Below are positions 1 to 20,321 of a DNA stretch of 64,000 bases, in pieces. Source of the DNA: Hemibagrus wyckioides (Eukaryota > Chordata > Actinopteri > Siluriformes > Bagridae); the NCBI RefSeq assembly GCF_019097595.1, contig NC_080722.1, forward strand, positions 15,849,630 through 15,913,629, in the 5' to 3' direction. The position numbers and the translations under genes are program-made. The notes beneath the pieces were generated by a model. It made no database searches. It was given only the letters and a program-made list of their open reading frames with translations, and was not told where the DNA came from. Within the stretch, counting starts at the first letter, position 1. Each line of letters starts with the position of its first letter.

Positions 1-61
1 CAATCCTATTATAAGACCCCAATTTAACTCCTCCATCAGTATGTTAATCATATTTATTTAC

Positions 62-223
62 CTCATCAATGGTGGGTGGAACCTCAGTCAGATTCTTCTT
101 GACACAAGCCACTGTAAGTTGAATGCTGTCACACATGCAGAATTTGGGACATTTTCCTGACTTTACTTCTCGAATGCAGAGGAAAAACAATACTATTATG
201 GTCCAGGTAGGAAGGAGATGCAT
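62..223 (-). CDS. chadl: Chondroadherin-like protein, first coding exon (partial)
   Basis: A 54-codon exon begins with ATG at 223 and ends at a GTAAAT donor just below 62; reading on into the intron meets a stop after a few codons. The peptide has a hydrophobic signal segment (about residues 4-17) and then a cysteine cluster typical of an LRRNT cap (CPKFCMCD, then VAC), followed by KKNLTEVP. This resembles the N-terminal cap of chondroadherin-like, a secreted leucine-rich repeat protein of cartilage matrix. The rest of the gene would lie left of the window. Context supports the call: in human, CHADL is next to RANGAP1 on the same strand, as here. The naming rests on about 35 residues plus position, so another secreted LRR protein is possible. 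Confidence 0.6.
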
Positions 224-2000
224 CTTGGTCTCTCTCTATATGTACAACACAGCAGACAAGAAACTCTTTGACATATTTTTGTTTTTGTTTTAGCTTACAA
301 CATTTTAAAACATCACGTTTTATTTTAAGCCGCTTGAGTTCAGTTTGCTTATATTATATGGACCTCCTTTAAATGTCTATTTAACAACTGAACCATAAAT
401 CAATTCCTATTTTACCATTTTCATCTAATAATTAAATTTGTTTTTTGTTTTTTTATTTACGCACAGTTACATTTATGATAAAAGTAAGCTGTCCCTTTTA
501 AAAATAATTCTGCTATACTCTCCTATCTCTGTTGTCCTATCATAGTTCTATCACACAAAAAAAGAACAATCCAAAAACAACCTTGAATGGTACCTACCTT
601 GAACACAGGAATTTAGTCTTCTAATGCCTCCTAAAGACTGAAGTTAATCTCATATTAGATAACCAGTTGGGTAGAAGATTTTAAGTATTCTCTGGTTAGC
701 GCCAGCACCAGAGGAATTTGCCGTGTTGAAGTGAGGTGGCTCTGTGCGTGTGTGTGTGTGTGTCCCTGCAGCTCCAGACCTCACTGAACACACAAAGACA
801 CACTGTTCCACACCACACTCACTGGCTCTTCAACAAACATACCATGGAGTGGACATAATCTTCTCTTGAATTCCTCTACTGGAATTACTCCTTACTAACT
901 TACTAACTATTACTAACTGCTTTGATAAGCTTAAATTGTTTTTGCATAAAATTGCACGTTAACAGTTAATGAATAAAAGTGAACCCTAATCAAACAGCTA
1001 ATTACTACCTAATATTAATGTAATACCAATCAGCAATTACATTAAAATCCACTGCCTAATATTTTGTAGGTCCCCTACCAAAACAGCTCTGATTCATTAA
1101 GACATGGACTCCACAAGACCTCTGAAGGTTGTACTGTGGTATCTGGTACCAAGAGGTTAGCAGCAGATCCTTTAAGTCCTGTAAGTTTTGAGTTGGGGCT
1201 CCATGGATCAGACTTGTTTGTCCAGCACATCCCACAGATGCTTGATCAGATAAAATATGGATTCCAAGGAAACATCTTGAACTCACTGTCATTTTCTTAA
1301 ACCAATCATGAATCATTTTTTGAACTGTGGCAGGGTGCATTGTCCTACTGAAAGAGGCGACTGCAATCAGGGTATACTGTTGCCATTAAGTGGTGTATTT
1401 GGTCTGCAGCAATGTTTAGGTAGGTGGAATGTGTCAAAGTAACATCCACATGAATGCCAAGACTTCCAGTAAAACATGGCTCAGAACATCACATTTCCTG
1501 TGCTGGCTTCTTTCCTCCCAAGGTGCATCCTGGTGCCATCTTTTCCCCAAGTAAGGGACACACACCTGGCATGATGTAAATAAAAATGGATGACTCTACC
1601 ATTTCTCTATGGTCCACTGGGCACTTGGAAACGTTTGGTGGTAGACAGTGGTCAGCATGGGTGCATCAATTTTTCCACACCAACTTTGAAAACTGACTGT
1701 TCAGTTGCTGCCTAATATATCCTACCCCTTGTCAGGTGTCTTTGTAAAGAGATGCTCAATATTATTTACTTCACCTGTCTGTGGTTTTGATGTTATGGCT
1801 GGTGTACAAAGCTGTTTGAAATACCATGCACTTTCTAGTAATCCTCTTCTGGCAGTCTGTCCTTGCTAAATAAACTTTATAACCTAACCCGTTCAGTGAG
1901 AATCCCATTTGGCTATAGACTTCATCTTGCAGTGCTGAACATGATATTCAATGCTTTTACATACCAAGTCACTTGTCCAGCTCACGGCAAATCTAACAAT
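224..2000. other. Intergenic stretch between chadl and rangap1
   Basis: No coding exon recognised other than the chadl exon to the left. It holds a short GT run near 750 and one decayed Tc1-like copy (about 1020-1806, listed separately). The chadl promoter and any 5' untranslated exon should be here, but I cannot place them. Confidence 0.5.
1020..1806 (-). mobile_element. Decayed Tc1-like element, family A, middle and C-terminal transposase remnant
   Basis: The right end reads GTTATGGCTGGTGTA and the left end is a damaged copy of the ACACCGATCAGGCATAACA terminal repeat shared by four other copies here. Reading on the minus strand gives scrambled pieces of a Tc1 transposase C-terminus (residues like NLQDLKDLLLTSW). 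Frameshifts and stops show it is dead. Unlike the shorter family A copies in rangap1 and tef, this one keeps the C-terminal part of the gene. Confidence 0.7.
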
Positions 2001-2026
2001 AGTACACAATAACAGCTGGAAACATC

Positions 2027-2945
2027 TTTATTAGGAAAACAAGTTTTAAGTTGAAGTTTGAAAAGACAAAACGAGACTCCTTTCCTCACAAAACAAGTTC
2101 ATCAGTTTAATGTGAATACAAAAACATTAGCGCACACTGAGGATAATAAACGTACAAACAGAAATGTATTGAGGTATATTTTTCGTCTTTTATTCTGTTC
2201 CCTTTTACTAGCTGTTCCCTAAAGATTTAACACCAAATCTACATCACTTCATTTTAAATGTGACACTGCTTGTCAAATAAATCAGTGTGTAAAGGTATTT
2301 TCACATCTCTGAAATTACATCACCATTACTGTACATGAGCTAGAAAAAAAGTAACTACAAAGCCCTTGTCCAAAACTTTTTTTTTTTTATCATGTTTTGT
2401 ATTTATATACGAAAATAGGTCAATAGTAAAAAATAATTTCCTGGTTTATTTTTGTTCCATTCTACAGACTCTGTCTAATAGTACGTTTGTGGATATTGCA
2501 TGTTTAAGTCAATAAGCAGGTTCGGTGGAAAATCAATTGTATTCCAAGTTGAAGAAATAATGAATAGTTGGTGCACTGTTACTGCATCAGTTGAAGTTAT
2601 GACACATAAGATAGGAATATCAGCAACAGTTCATCTTCAAATATCATCTAAAAAGCTCTTTAACAGCAATTGGGCTGTTATTCAGGAAGCCAAGACTGAA
2701 TCTGTGAATGAAAGTCAAACCTCAGTAGAATCACATTTCTTTTCAAAGCTACTCAAGTTTTGTTGTTTGAAACAATAAGGCAGTGGTTTGCAATGTATTT
2801 TATACATTTTAGTCTACAAGGACTCACTATGGTCGAATTTCTAATGCTCCAGCTAAAGAAAACTGATGACTTGGATGCAAACACACAACAATAAGTCCTT
2901 ATAAGCATTTCTGGTCCCCTCATTGGCCCTGTGCTGAGAGTCCTC
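2027..2945 (-). other. rangap1: rangap1 3' untranslated region
   Basis: AT-rich sequence follows the rangap1 stop codon, with an AATAAA signal on the minus strand at 2027-2032 as the likely poly(A) site. No competing reading frame with family similarity was seen. Confidence 0.55.
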
Positions 2946-5900
2946 CTAGGCAGAGATCCTTTTCTCCAGTGTAGCTTTAAGGTCATCCCTAGCATTGGGA
3001 CACGATGCTAAGACTTTGCCGTTTCTGAAAGATATAAAATAATTATAAATATACAAAACAAATTATGAAAAATAAACCATCTTTCTAACTCAATATATGT
3101 TTATAACTCAATAGTTCTGTAAACTAACCGAGACACAAACACTTCTAGAACATTGGCCTGATCCACAGGGAAGTAGTCCTGCTCGACACAGTGCTTCAGA
3201 GTAAGTAGGTGACCAGGCAAGACGCACACTTTCTTGGCTTTCTTTTCACCCTGAAATAAAAGTATGAGAAGTTCAACCATGCTTCTACATAATATAAAAA
3301 CATAATTAATCTGAGGGAAAGGATCAGAGCAACAAACACTCATCACGATCATATTATTTTAAGCAGTACCTTTAAAAGCCCCAATTTCAACAGCAGTGAA
3401 GTGGTAAAACTGTAGGTCTGAAACTGAAGGCTGGAAAGTGCCTTCTTCAACAGGGCATCTGTTTTACACAAGAGAGGTATAATGACCAACAAATACTTTC
3501 ACAACAAAAACAAATTTCATTTTGGAATAAAGCATTTGTTTTGTACCAGAAATCTCAAGAACAGCTTGCTTCACTTCTGCGTCTTCTTTATACACAGAAG
3601 ACAGCTGAAGGAAAAGGTCTGCAATTTTAGTAGCATCTGAAAAATCCACCTGATAAAACAGAGAACGCATGTTATGAACGATATGAAATGGATCACATAA
3701 ATATTCATTTTAGACAGATCTAAATATTTAAAAAATATAAAAATAAAAAATACAGTACTTGTTGCTCAAACAGCTGAACTCTCTTGGCACCAAGGTCAAG
3801 CAGTTTCTCAGAAGTTGGGGTCTGAAGGAAGGACAAGAAATCAGCACTGCCTAATGGCACCTGTGTAGAGAAAATAAATTGACTTCATGTTATTTAAATA
3901 CACTAAATTTAAATAACACAGAATTACACAGAATTCTTCAAATTCTCTCCTGATTTGAAGAATGATTAAATTATAGAATTATTTATAATAAACACATTAG
4001 AGAGGCTCTCTCACCTTTGCTGGGCTTTCTTCAACATTACATTCATCTTTTAGCCCATTGATACAGTTCTTCTCATTTTCCTCCATTTCCTCTGTATCCT
4101 CGTCTTCATCTTCCTCGTCGCCTTCATCCTCCTCGTCGCCTTCATCTTCCTCGTCGCCTTCATCTTCCTCGTCGCCTTCATCTTCCTCATCTTCCCCTTC
4201 ATCATCGCTAAGTAAAATGAATAAAAGGAATTTGAAATCTCTTATGATTTCAGCATAACTGAACATTCCAAATCAGGTTGCGCAATGCCGATCGAATGAT
4301 TTTATATCTTTTTTATTATTTAAAAGAAAACAACATTTCAAAAAGTTCAATTCATCACATTCATTCAAAACATTCTGATCATTGCAGATTTGTACACATC
4401 ATAATCCATGCTTAGTTGATTAGCACTGGTGTACCTACTAAAACTTCAGAATACCTGAGCGAGCCAAGCACATCCCCCATCCCCATATTTTCCATGGCCT
4501 CTTTGAGAGCCTCACAGCCATCTTCCCCCAAGCAGTTTCCTGTCCAAACAACCAGCAACAAGTGTTCACTTCATTTCTGCAGTTCAAAATCTTAAAAGTC
4601 ACAGCCTCAACATACAGTTATTTAGATCAAATTGAGAAAAAACCCTAGACATATTGAGTAACATTATTATGTTTGTTGATATTTTTAGACTTAAAAATTT
4701 ATATTCATTATTCACATTCACTTTAACTTTAAATTCATGGTCACTGACATTGTACTTTATGAATCTGTGAATCACTTCAGTCCAGTAGCATGTCAAGGTG
4801 TACATCTGTGTCCTATACACTAAGACAAACATTTTACTAAGCCACCTTGCTAACATAACACATATCACCAAAATTACCATTGAGCTCTAGTTTCTCCAGA
4901 TCAGCTTTGTCCCGTACAGCCCGGGTAACAACCAGAGCTGCAGCTTCAGAAATCTCTCCAAACGACAGATTCAGCTCCTGCACACATGAGAACCATGAGT
5001 ATTTTTCACCTAGTCTAGTGCTGCATAAATAATTACGATATGCAAATGTGGATGTACATGAATAACTATTCACATACAAGTAGAGCTGAAATGAGCATTA
5101 ATTCTGATTATTCATCACAACCACTGGCATTTTACTGTGCAGTGTGCATCTTTGCATCAGTTATAAATCAAATTTTGTAAACATGCACTAGATGTACACC
5201 TGATTATATTACTGAATTAAACTAAACTGAGTTGAGCATACTGTATTAATACCTGCTTACAATAATCTACCAGGCAGCACGGGGATTTACGTGTTAAATA
5301 TACAAGCCCAGTGCAGCAAAGCATCATATTGATGCATGAGAGTATGCAGTGTAATGTAAAAAATTATATCTGGTGTAAAATGTAGGTAAAGCAGATGCTA
5401 AGACAATGTGTTAAATGGCTCTCACCCAACTCTAACAGTAAATCACACTTAGAAACGTACTGCGCTGTATGTGTCGATTAAACTAAAACTAACAGAATTA
5501 AATATATAATAGAATATAATTAGTGCACAAAATGCCTTTGAAATATATTCAAGATTCAAGAAGCTTTTATTGTCATTTCAACCACATATAGCTGGCGCAG
5601 TACATAGTGAAATGAAACAACGTTTCTCCAGGACCTGGTGCTACATAAACATACAACTACTAGTACAATACAAAACAACAAACACCACCACAGAGCTAGG
5701 ACAGAAGTTTGTCTTAGCCACGTAAAGTGCACAGTGTGCAGCTAGATGCAAACAGAGCATAGACAAGACAGTGCAAAAAAGACAAAAAATACAATAAAGA
5801 CAACACAAAAGAACACAGGACACTTGGCGCTGAAAAGAAATAAAAGAACGTGTACTGGAATGTAAGTGAAATAAAATAGATAAAGTGAAATGTAAAAAAA

Positions 5901-8193
5901 AAAAAAAAATATCAGCTTTACCTAGCAATTTCAATACCAATAATTATTGATAAACCGTGACATTGTGATTACTTTCAGAATACTGACCTTAAGAACAGGT
6001 AGTCCTCTTAGTGCTGCTGCAATGGCAATGGCACCTTCAGAGCGCACCAGACAGTCTCCAAAATTAATGACCTGTACACTGCACAAGTGCCTGAGGGCCT
6101 GAAAAATAGAACACAAAACACAAATATAATTTTATAATCAGAAAAGTCAATGTAACTGGACTTTCACTAACTGGACAAGTTTTTGAGTTGATGATAAAAC
6201 TTTCAACTGAAAAAAAGCAATCAGCTTCTAAATGCATCAGTAAATATTTGTATTGTTCACCTTCCTGTAAGACAGATGAGGCAGCTACTGCATATGGATG
6301 CAACTAGCTAACTGACTGCATTAGATTTATTCATAAACTGAATATTTAAATAGTATATTAAAGAGGACTCATACCTGGGCCATGGCTACTGCACCTCTCT
6401 TGGTAAAGGTATTGTCATTGAGGTTAAGCACACGCAGATTGGGGTTGTGTTGCACTGCAGTGGCCAGAGCTGTGATGCCTGGATGGTTGATCCCATTCTG
6501 TGGCATGTGAATCTCTTCAAGGCTTCCAATCAACTAAACAAGAAGGAAAAAAGTCACAATAATTGTGTTAACCTGATTATAACGGTCATCGCAAAAGGAG
6601 AGTAGAGGCAAAAGGTCTTTTTTTATTACCTTAAATGCTTGAGACAGTGCAGTGGCACCATGATTCTCAAGTCGATTCCTTCCTGCTATGAAGACTTTTA
6701 GCTTTAGAGGTGAGCCTGCAGCGCTTGACTGCTTGTAGCACTCAATCAATGCAGAGGCCAATATCTATAATCAATGGATATTATTATAAGTATTGGTGAA
6801 TTGCTATCATTAAACTACTGTTGTCTTATTAACTGCCACTACTTACTTTTCCTCCTCCAATGCCCATGCCACAATTATTCAGCTTGAGTTCCTGTAGAGT
6901 GTAGCACACAGAGCTCTTGAGGAGGGCCTCAATGCCCTTCACACCATCAGGTCCAAACGCGTTGTCACTCAGGTCCAGTTCAGTAAGCTTGGCCCCTGAC
7001 ATCATTAAAGCACTGCCCAATGATTTCTACAGGATTTAGGGTATGAAATTAGATTTGTAATTATTTACTGAATAAACGAACATACAATTAATGCCACCCA
7101 AGATACTGACTCACCAAGGCAGATGGAATTTCAGAGCGAAGGCGACCTGTAAACATGTCACTCCAGTAGCATCGCTTGAATTAAAAAATATATATATATA
7201 TTAAAAATGGCAAACAAATACTGTAATACAGACACACTTTTTAAACACTTTCAGTAAGCACTTATTATGGTTAGGGTCACTGTGCTCCAGAGCCTATACC
7301 AGACACAGTGGTTCATGAGGATGGGACACCAGTCTATCACAGAATATACACCGATCAGGCATAACATTATGAGCACTTACAGGTAAAAGTGAATAACACT
7401 GATTATCTCCTCATCATGGCACCTGTTAGTGGGTGGGATATATTAGGCAGCAAGTGAACATTTTGTCCTTAAAGGGCAAGCGTAAGGATTTGAGTGAGTT
7501 TGACAAGGGCCAAATTGTGATGGCTAGACCACTCCATAACTGCAGCTCTTGTGGGGTGTTCCCGGTCTGCAGTGGTCAGTATCTATCAAAAGTGGTCCAA
7601 GGCGACAGGGTCATGGGCGGCCAAGGCTCACTGAAGCACACGGGGAGTGAAGGCTGGCCCGTGTGATCCGATCTAACAGACGGAGATCTACTGTTGCTCA
7701 AACTGCTGAAGACGTTAATGCTGGTTCTGATAGAAAGGTGTCAGAATACACAGTGCATAATGGGCCAGGGCTGTTTTGGCAGCAAAACGGGACCAACATG
7801 ATGATCATAATGTTATGCCTGGTCGGTGTAGACACACACAGCCTGAAATAAAGCAAATAAATTACCTGCAGATCTTTTTTGGACTCAAGAGCCTTCGAGA
7901 TGGCCTGTGCTGCTTCAACGCCAACGGTATTTCCTTCAAGCCGCAAAGCCTTCAGCCCCTGGAACTGTTCTATCTCCCGCACGATCTTTTCCACTACAGA
8001 GAGAACAAAAATCAGCCACTGCAGTGTATAGATTTATAGAGGGTCACTCTTCCTAAAAATGAAATGTAATGAAGACTTTCCTACCTGACTGTGTATCATT
8101 CAGCTTCAGTCCCTGACCCTTGTAGCTGAGCTCTTCCCCAACATGAGTCTTGGCCAGAGCCTCTGTAAGCTGATCAATGTCTGCAGAAGCCAT
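2946..8193 (-). CDS. rangap1: Ran GTPase-activating protein 1
   Basis: RanGAP1 activates GTP hydrolysis by Ran at the cytoplasmic face of the nuclear pore and keeps nuclear transport directional. Coding exons, 5' to 3': 8193-8085, 7993-7866, 7174-7115, 7026-6847, 6764-6630, 6533-6375, 6098-5988, 4977-4878, 4539-4455, 4207-4015, 3860-3759, 3649-3547, 3458-3370, 3250-3129, 3024-2946. They sum to 1755 nt, 584 aa (human about 587). Leucine-rich repeats fill residues 1 to about 355 ([29 protein letters not shown]). An Asp/Glu tract follows (about 356-400), then the C-terminal SUMO-binding domain. A sumoylation motif, LKGE, spans the exon 13/14 junction with Lys518 as acceptor. The ATG at 8193 is chosen because MASADIDQL fits the family start. 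A likely untranslated first exon has its donor near 8796. Intron 2 holds a Tc1 derivative. Confidence 0.96.
4105..4194 (-). repeat. rangap1: 18-bp coding tandem repeat in the rangap1 acidic tract
   Basis: Five 18-bp units (4105-4122, 4123-4140, 4141-4158, 4159-4176, 4177-4194) encode the repeated hexapeptide EDEGDE on the minus strand. Units differ at only a few bases; the last ends in a different codon pair. An acidic linker is normal for RanGAP1, but such a regular repeat is prone to copy-number change. Confidence 0.85.
5545..5915 (-). mobile_element. 3' end of a non-LTR retroposon in rangap1 intron 7
   Basis: The segment starts with the sequence AAGCTTTTATTGTCATTTCA, a motif I know from the tails of many dispersed fish retroposons, and continues through CA-rich sequence to an A-run. 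It lies between the rangap1 exons at 5988 and 4977. Family assignment is from pattern memory only. Confidence 0.45.
7255..7345 (+). mobile_element. Retroposon 3' fragment abutting a Tc1 copy
   Basis: Words such as TTAGGGTCACTGTGCTCCAG and GGACACCAGTCTATCACAG recur in longer form at 14310-14600, 18005-18230 and 34475-34775. This looks like a truncated piece of the same LINE tail, interrupted on its right by the Tc1 derivative at 7349. Confidence 0.45.
7349..7828 (+). mobile_element. Non-autonomous Tc1-like element, family A, in rangap1 intron 2
   Basis: Inverted ends (CACCGATCAGGCATAACA on the left and its near complement on the right) are flanked by TA on both sides, the Tc1/mariner target duplication. 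The inside keeps the start of a transposase gene ([16 protein letters not shown]), jumps after a VSEYTVH-like segment and ends, so it is an internal-deletion derivative. It sits about 37 bp from the splice donor of rangap1 exon 2. Confidence 0.85.
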
Positions 8194-9327
8194 CCGGTTT
8201 CCTTTTGAATGCCTGGTTATAAAGTATAAAGGCAAAATAATATATATCTTAACATTTCATATACACTTTAATATTCTCAACTGACTAGGTTTATGAAAGA
8301 AACACAGATACACGGTTATAAGGAAGAAAATTATTATATCCAGCCATCTAGTTGATTATTTCATAGTTAATTGATTTAGATCCACAATTCAACCCTATGA
8401 TACAAACCCACAAAGTTTAATGTTGTCTCTCTACCTCAGTAGCAATTTCTCACTTCCCACACGTTTATTAGCTAATATTTGAACAAACATTTATCTAGCC
8501 AGTACGGCTAACTAGCATTTCCTGTGTTTACTAACAAACCGTTCATTAAACTACAATCATCTATGTATCATAGCTACCTATAGTAACTAGCCAATTAGGA
8601 TTCAGATTTGAACTTAGCTATCTAGTTAACATTAATTACAACTAGCGAGACTAGCTGGGTTCAACTAGCTAAGCTTGTTTACGCGCTCAACTAGCTAACA
8701 AGTTAGCAAACTAGCTAGGATGCTATTAGCATTGCATATTTGTCTACAAATGTAAATTAAACACTTCACACATTAGTAACCCGATATTAAATGTACCTTG
8801 CTGAAGTTTCACAACTGAAATCTTTAGGTACCTCAAACTACCCAACACACTGACTATAGCGCTTTACTTCCACAACATGGGCACATGGGGACTCTTCAGT
8901 TTGCCGGTTCCTGAACTTTTCAAAATAATTGCGTATAATTTAAGTGTAAAGTACAACCAAGGTGGGAAAACAAACCTATTTAATTTGTAACGTGTAGACT
9001 GTTTATGTTTTCAAAAAATATACATAAAGATGAAGGGGTTGATATTTAAAACAACAAAGAGAGGAAGAAACACAATAATGTTATATGATCCAGTGAAAGC
9101 CCGCGCTTTCTGTCAGGACTTTTATTCTAGAAACCACACTCAAAGCGCAAACCGCCTGGTGGCTAGCGTAAGTTCCCGGATATACGCGCACTCATTTCTG
9201 ACACTGAAACGCACTGCGCTTTCACCTATTCATGAAGACGTCTAACGTTAATGTACAGTTATAATGAAAACAAAAATACTCTTCATCACACTCTTCATAA
9301 AGACTGCATTTTAAGTCTCGCGTGCCC
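8194..9327. promoter_or_regulatory. rangap1 5' region and intergenic DNA
   Basis: On the minus strand an ACTTCAGCAAG|GTACAT donor sits at about 8796-8797, so a short untranslated exon of rangap1 from about 8797 to 8880 is plausible, spliced to an acceptor just before the start codon. No TATA box is evident. From 8900 to 9327 I see no gene; a short open frame at 9030-9245 has no recognisable similarity. Confidence 0.35.
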
Positions 9328-9400
9328 GCCCCAGTGGCCTAATGGATAAGGCATTGGCCTCCTAAGCCAGGGATTGTGGGTTCGAGTCCCATCTGGGGTG
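9328..9400 (+). tRNA. tRNA-Arg, anticodon CCT
   Basis: A 73-nt cloverleaf: acceptor stem GCCCCAG pairs with CTGGGGT, the anticodon loop is CTCCTAA (anticodon CCT, reads AGG), and the T-arm is GTGGG-TTCGAGT-CCCAT. Internal Pol III promoter boxes are present: A box TGGCCTAATGG at 9335-9345 and B box GGTTCGAGTCC at 9379-9389. There is no intron. G-T wobble pairs occur at the first acceptor pair, at the first anticodon-stem pair and in the T stem. It matches the vertebrate tRNA-Arg-CCT type closely. Confidence 0.95.
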
Positions 9401-9407
9401 CTCGTCG

Positions 9408-9411
9408 TTTT
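9408..9411 (+). terminator. Pol III T-run terminator of tRNA-Arg
   Basis: A run of four T residues seven bases after the tRNA end is the minimal Pol III stop signal. Confidence 0.7.
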
Positions 9412-17618
<8,207 letters not shown>

Positions 17619-18004
17619 AGATTAGGAGACTTGTGTCATTGTTCCAATCGCAGGAATGGGTGAGGATATCAAATGCTGGGTGTTTGCTGGTGGTAGCTGT
17701 AGAAAGTTCGACCTATACTAAGAGGATGATGGGGTATTTTATTTCATTGCATCAGAACCTTTTACTTAAAACTGTATAAAAAGCTAGCCATGTAGATACT
17801 GTTTGGTTAATAAGCTTTATGTGCATTCCACAATGAAGAGACTGTATAGAAGTGGTTTCATAATAACTTTTACTATAATTCCTATCCCCTAACAGCTATT
17901 TACAGTTAGCTTCAGAATTAGTACTAAAAAGGTCTGAAAAAATTGTGGCAATTTAGTTTAATCTCACATTGAAATATGAGAGAAATCTAATCTTTTTTCC
18001 CTCA

Positions 18005-18230
18005 TACATCTTCAGTAACTGCTCTACCCTGTTATGGGTCACAGAGCCAATTCCAGGACCACTGGGCACAAGGCGGGAATTCACCCTGGATGGTATGCCA
18101 GTCCATCGCAGGGCACCACGCATATACACATTTACACACACATTCACACCTAGGGACAATTTATCTTAGCGAATTCATCTACTGGCATGTTTTGGGGAGG
18201 TGGAAAAAACCTGGAGGAAACAAATTCATA
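18005..18230 (-). mobile_element. LINE-type 3' fragment, diverged
   Basis: Words such as CCTGGATGGTATGCCAGTCC and CACACCTAGGGACAATTT mark the same broad class as the 14310 and 34475 fragments but a different subfamily. Confidence 0.5.
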
Positions 18231-20321
18231 GAAAGGAAGAAGTTCAGAAGTCAGAAGAACAGAAAAAAGGTTTTAACCATAGGTCATGAAATAGCAAATA
18301 ATTCAAATGAATTCAATTGCTTATGAATTACCAGTTGGGAATTGGTGGGAATTTTATTAGGTAATATTTAATACAAGTATAATAAGAAGGTTGCAATGAA
18401 ATAGAATAGTCTAGACAGCCTCTATTAGAAATGCCTGAGCATGCTTGCACACACAACATAAGGGGCACACGCTCATAGATTTCTATATACTATATTTATT
18501 TTTATGGTATTATTATTATTATTATTATTAATGTTTCTATTTACTCTCTGATATTTTAAACAAAAGCAGCATTTTCAGGTTCACTATACTTTAGGCAGTC
18601 TGGCATGGTTGGAGTGTTAATGTAGTATAAGTTCTAGCTCCTTAAACTTCCATTTAGTCATCATCATCTTCGCCTACATCTCCATCTACGGAAACATTTT
18701 TTCTTATTATCAGAACACTTATTCAGCTGTTATTATTAGAAATGTGAAATAAGTTTAGTTAAAATCTCAGTTGTCTATACTCATGATATTTTTATTTACC
18801 ACTTTGCAGCTTTTCCAGATTCATGGATCCCGGATGTAGAATATACACCTTTTTTTGTATTGCCATAATTATTTTTTTTCAAATACTGAATTTCCCTCTC
18901 AGAAATCAGTGGATAAACCAGCAGCTGAAAGATAATCAGGAATAAGGATGGAACTGTGTGTGAAGTGTCAGTGTGCTGTAGCTGGAGAAGGTATTACTGT
19001 TTCAGCAAAAGAAGTTAGAGCTTACAAACCTGTGACCAAAGGGCAACCAGTTGTGGATTAACTAACATTAGTGTAATGAAAAAGGATTAAAAATTAAATT
19101 AAATTAAATCTGGGCAATGATTCAGCATTTCACTAGAATATCTTACTCCTACCATGACCTTTGTGGATTTGTGGTAAGGGTCTTGACAATATTCTTGTGA
19201 TAAAATGCGAAATAATTCGTATTTTTGTGTGAAAACGACTCTGGCTCGAAAATGTGAATGTGAATCCTACAGCCTGAGCACTACGTAATGAGAAGTAGAC
19301 ATGCTGTTATATATTATTCTGTGCTCCATGCTGCACTGCTCCAGTGTTTGTCTAAAATTACAATTATATAATGTGATACTTACAGCCAGGTCTGATTTTA
19401 AAGCTATATTATAATATTATGTGATACCTTTCTTGCATTTATTATGAACGTAAAAATTCAATTTAATTCTAAAGTTCAATGCCTCAGCTCAACCAGAAAT
19501 ACATTCATTTTAAAATATCAAGCCCTAAAATCAGCACAAGATCAAAATAAGCACTGTTTGCTGTAACTGAGCATGTTCATTACACATTCTGTAATATTTT
19601 TGATATTTCTTTTATAGACAAGATTGAGAGAGACTAAAGCGTGAGAGGTTTCACCATTGAAAGACCATTTTAAGCACTTATAATGTTACAATGGCACACT
19701 TTTATACTCATTCTCAATATTTTAGCCAGAAGGCAATCGTAATCATAATCATGTCATAGACCAGGGCTTTAGGTTTGTAGGATGTACTGAGTGTAGAATG
19801 TTATTTGTGAATGTGTAGAACATCTTTACACGAAGCATATACACTAATCCATCAGATCGGTGTTTTCTTTCTTTGATTAATTCAGTGTAGTTATTTATTT
19901 TTTTTCTTTTAAAATGTTTTATTTATGGTTTATTGATTCATTCATTCATCCTAAATGTGTAACTAAAAACTAAAAGGAAGATGTGGTCCTATACACTGTA
20001 CACGCATTTGTTCAAGCACACTGTTCTTCTACCTTAATGATGGACAATTGTTATTTTATTTAACAGTCAGTGTTGCATACATATTCTTTATGTTTAAATC
20101 ATGTTCTTGTTGTGGCTTGCACACCCATTAGGTGTGGATCATTTTCAGTCATGGAGTAATGGACTAAAACGCTGTTTTGTTTATATATCGTTTCTTTTTG
20201 GGATATTTTGAGTGCTGAATATTAATTTATACGATTTTTGTCAATGGTATTTATAAGAGATTATGAGTAAAGGACACAGGAGTTCTTATTTCTGTCAAGA
20301 AAAGAAAATCACCCCAGTTTC

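Noticed and set aside
4058..4258. Plus-strand Ser-rich open frame
   Set aside because: It is the complement of the rangap1 acidic exon; GAA/GAT repeats always read as Ser/Pro on the other strand.
9030..9245. 71-codon plus-strand open frame between rangap1 and the tRNA
   Set aside because: No family features, no splice context and a composition like noise. Could be an unknown peptide, but nothing supports it.
18655..18870. Two minus-strand pieces with compatible splice phases ending in an Asp-rich tail (GEDDDD then stop)
   Set aside because: The acceptor lacks a pyrimidine tract, no further exons were found, and no family fits. Probably chance in the kctd17 downstream region.
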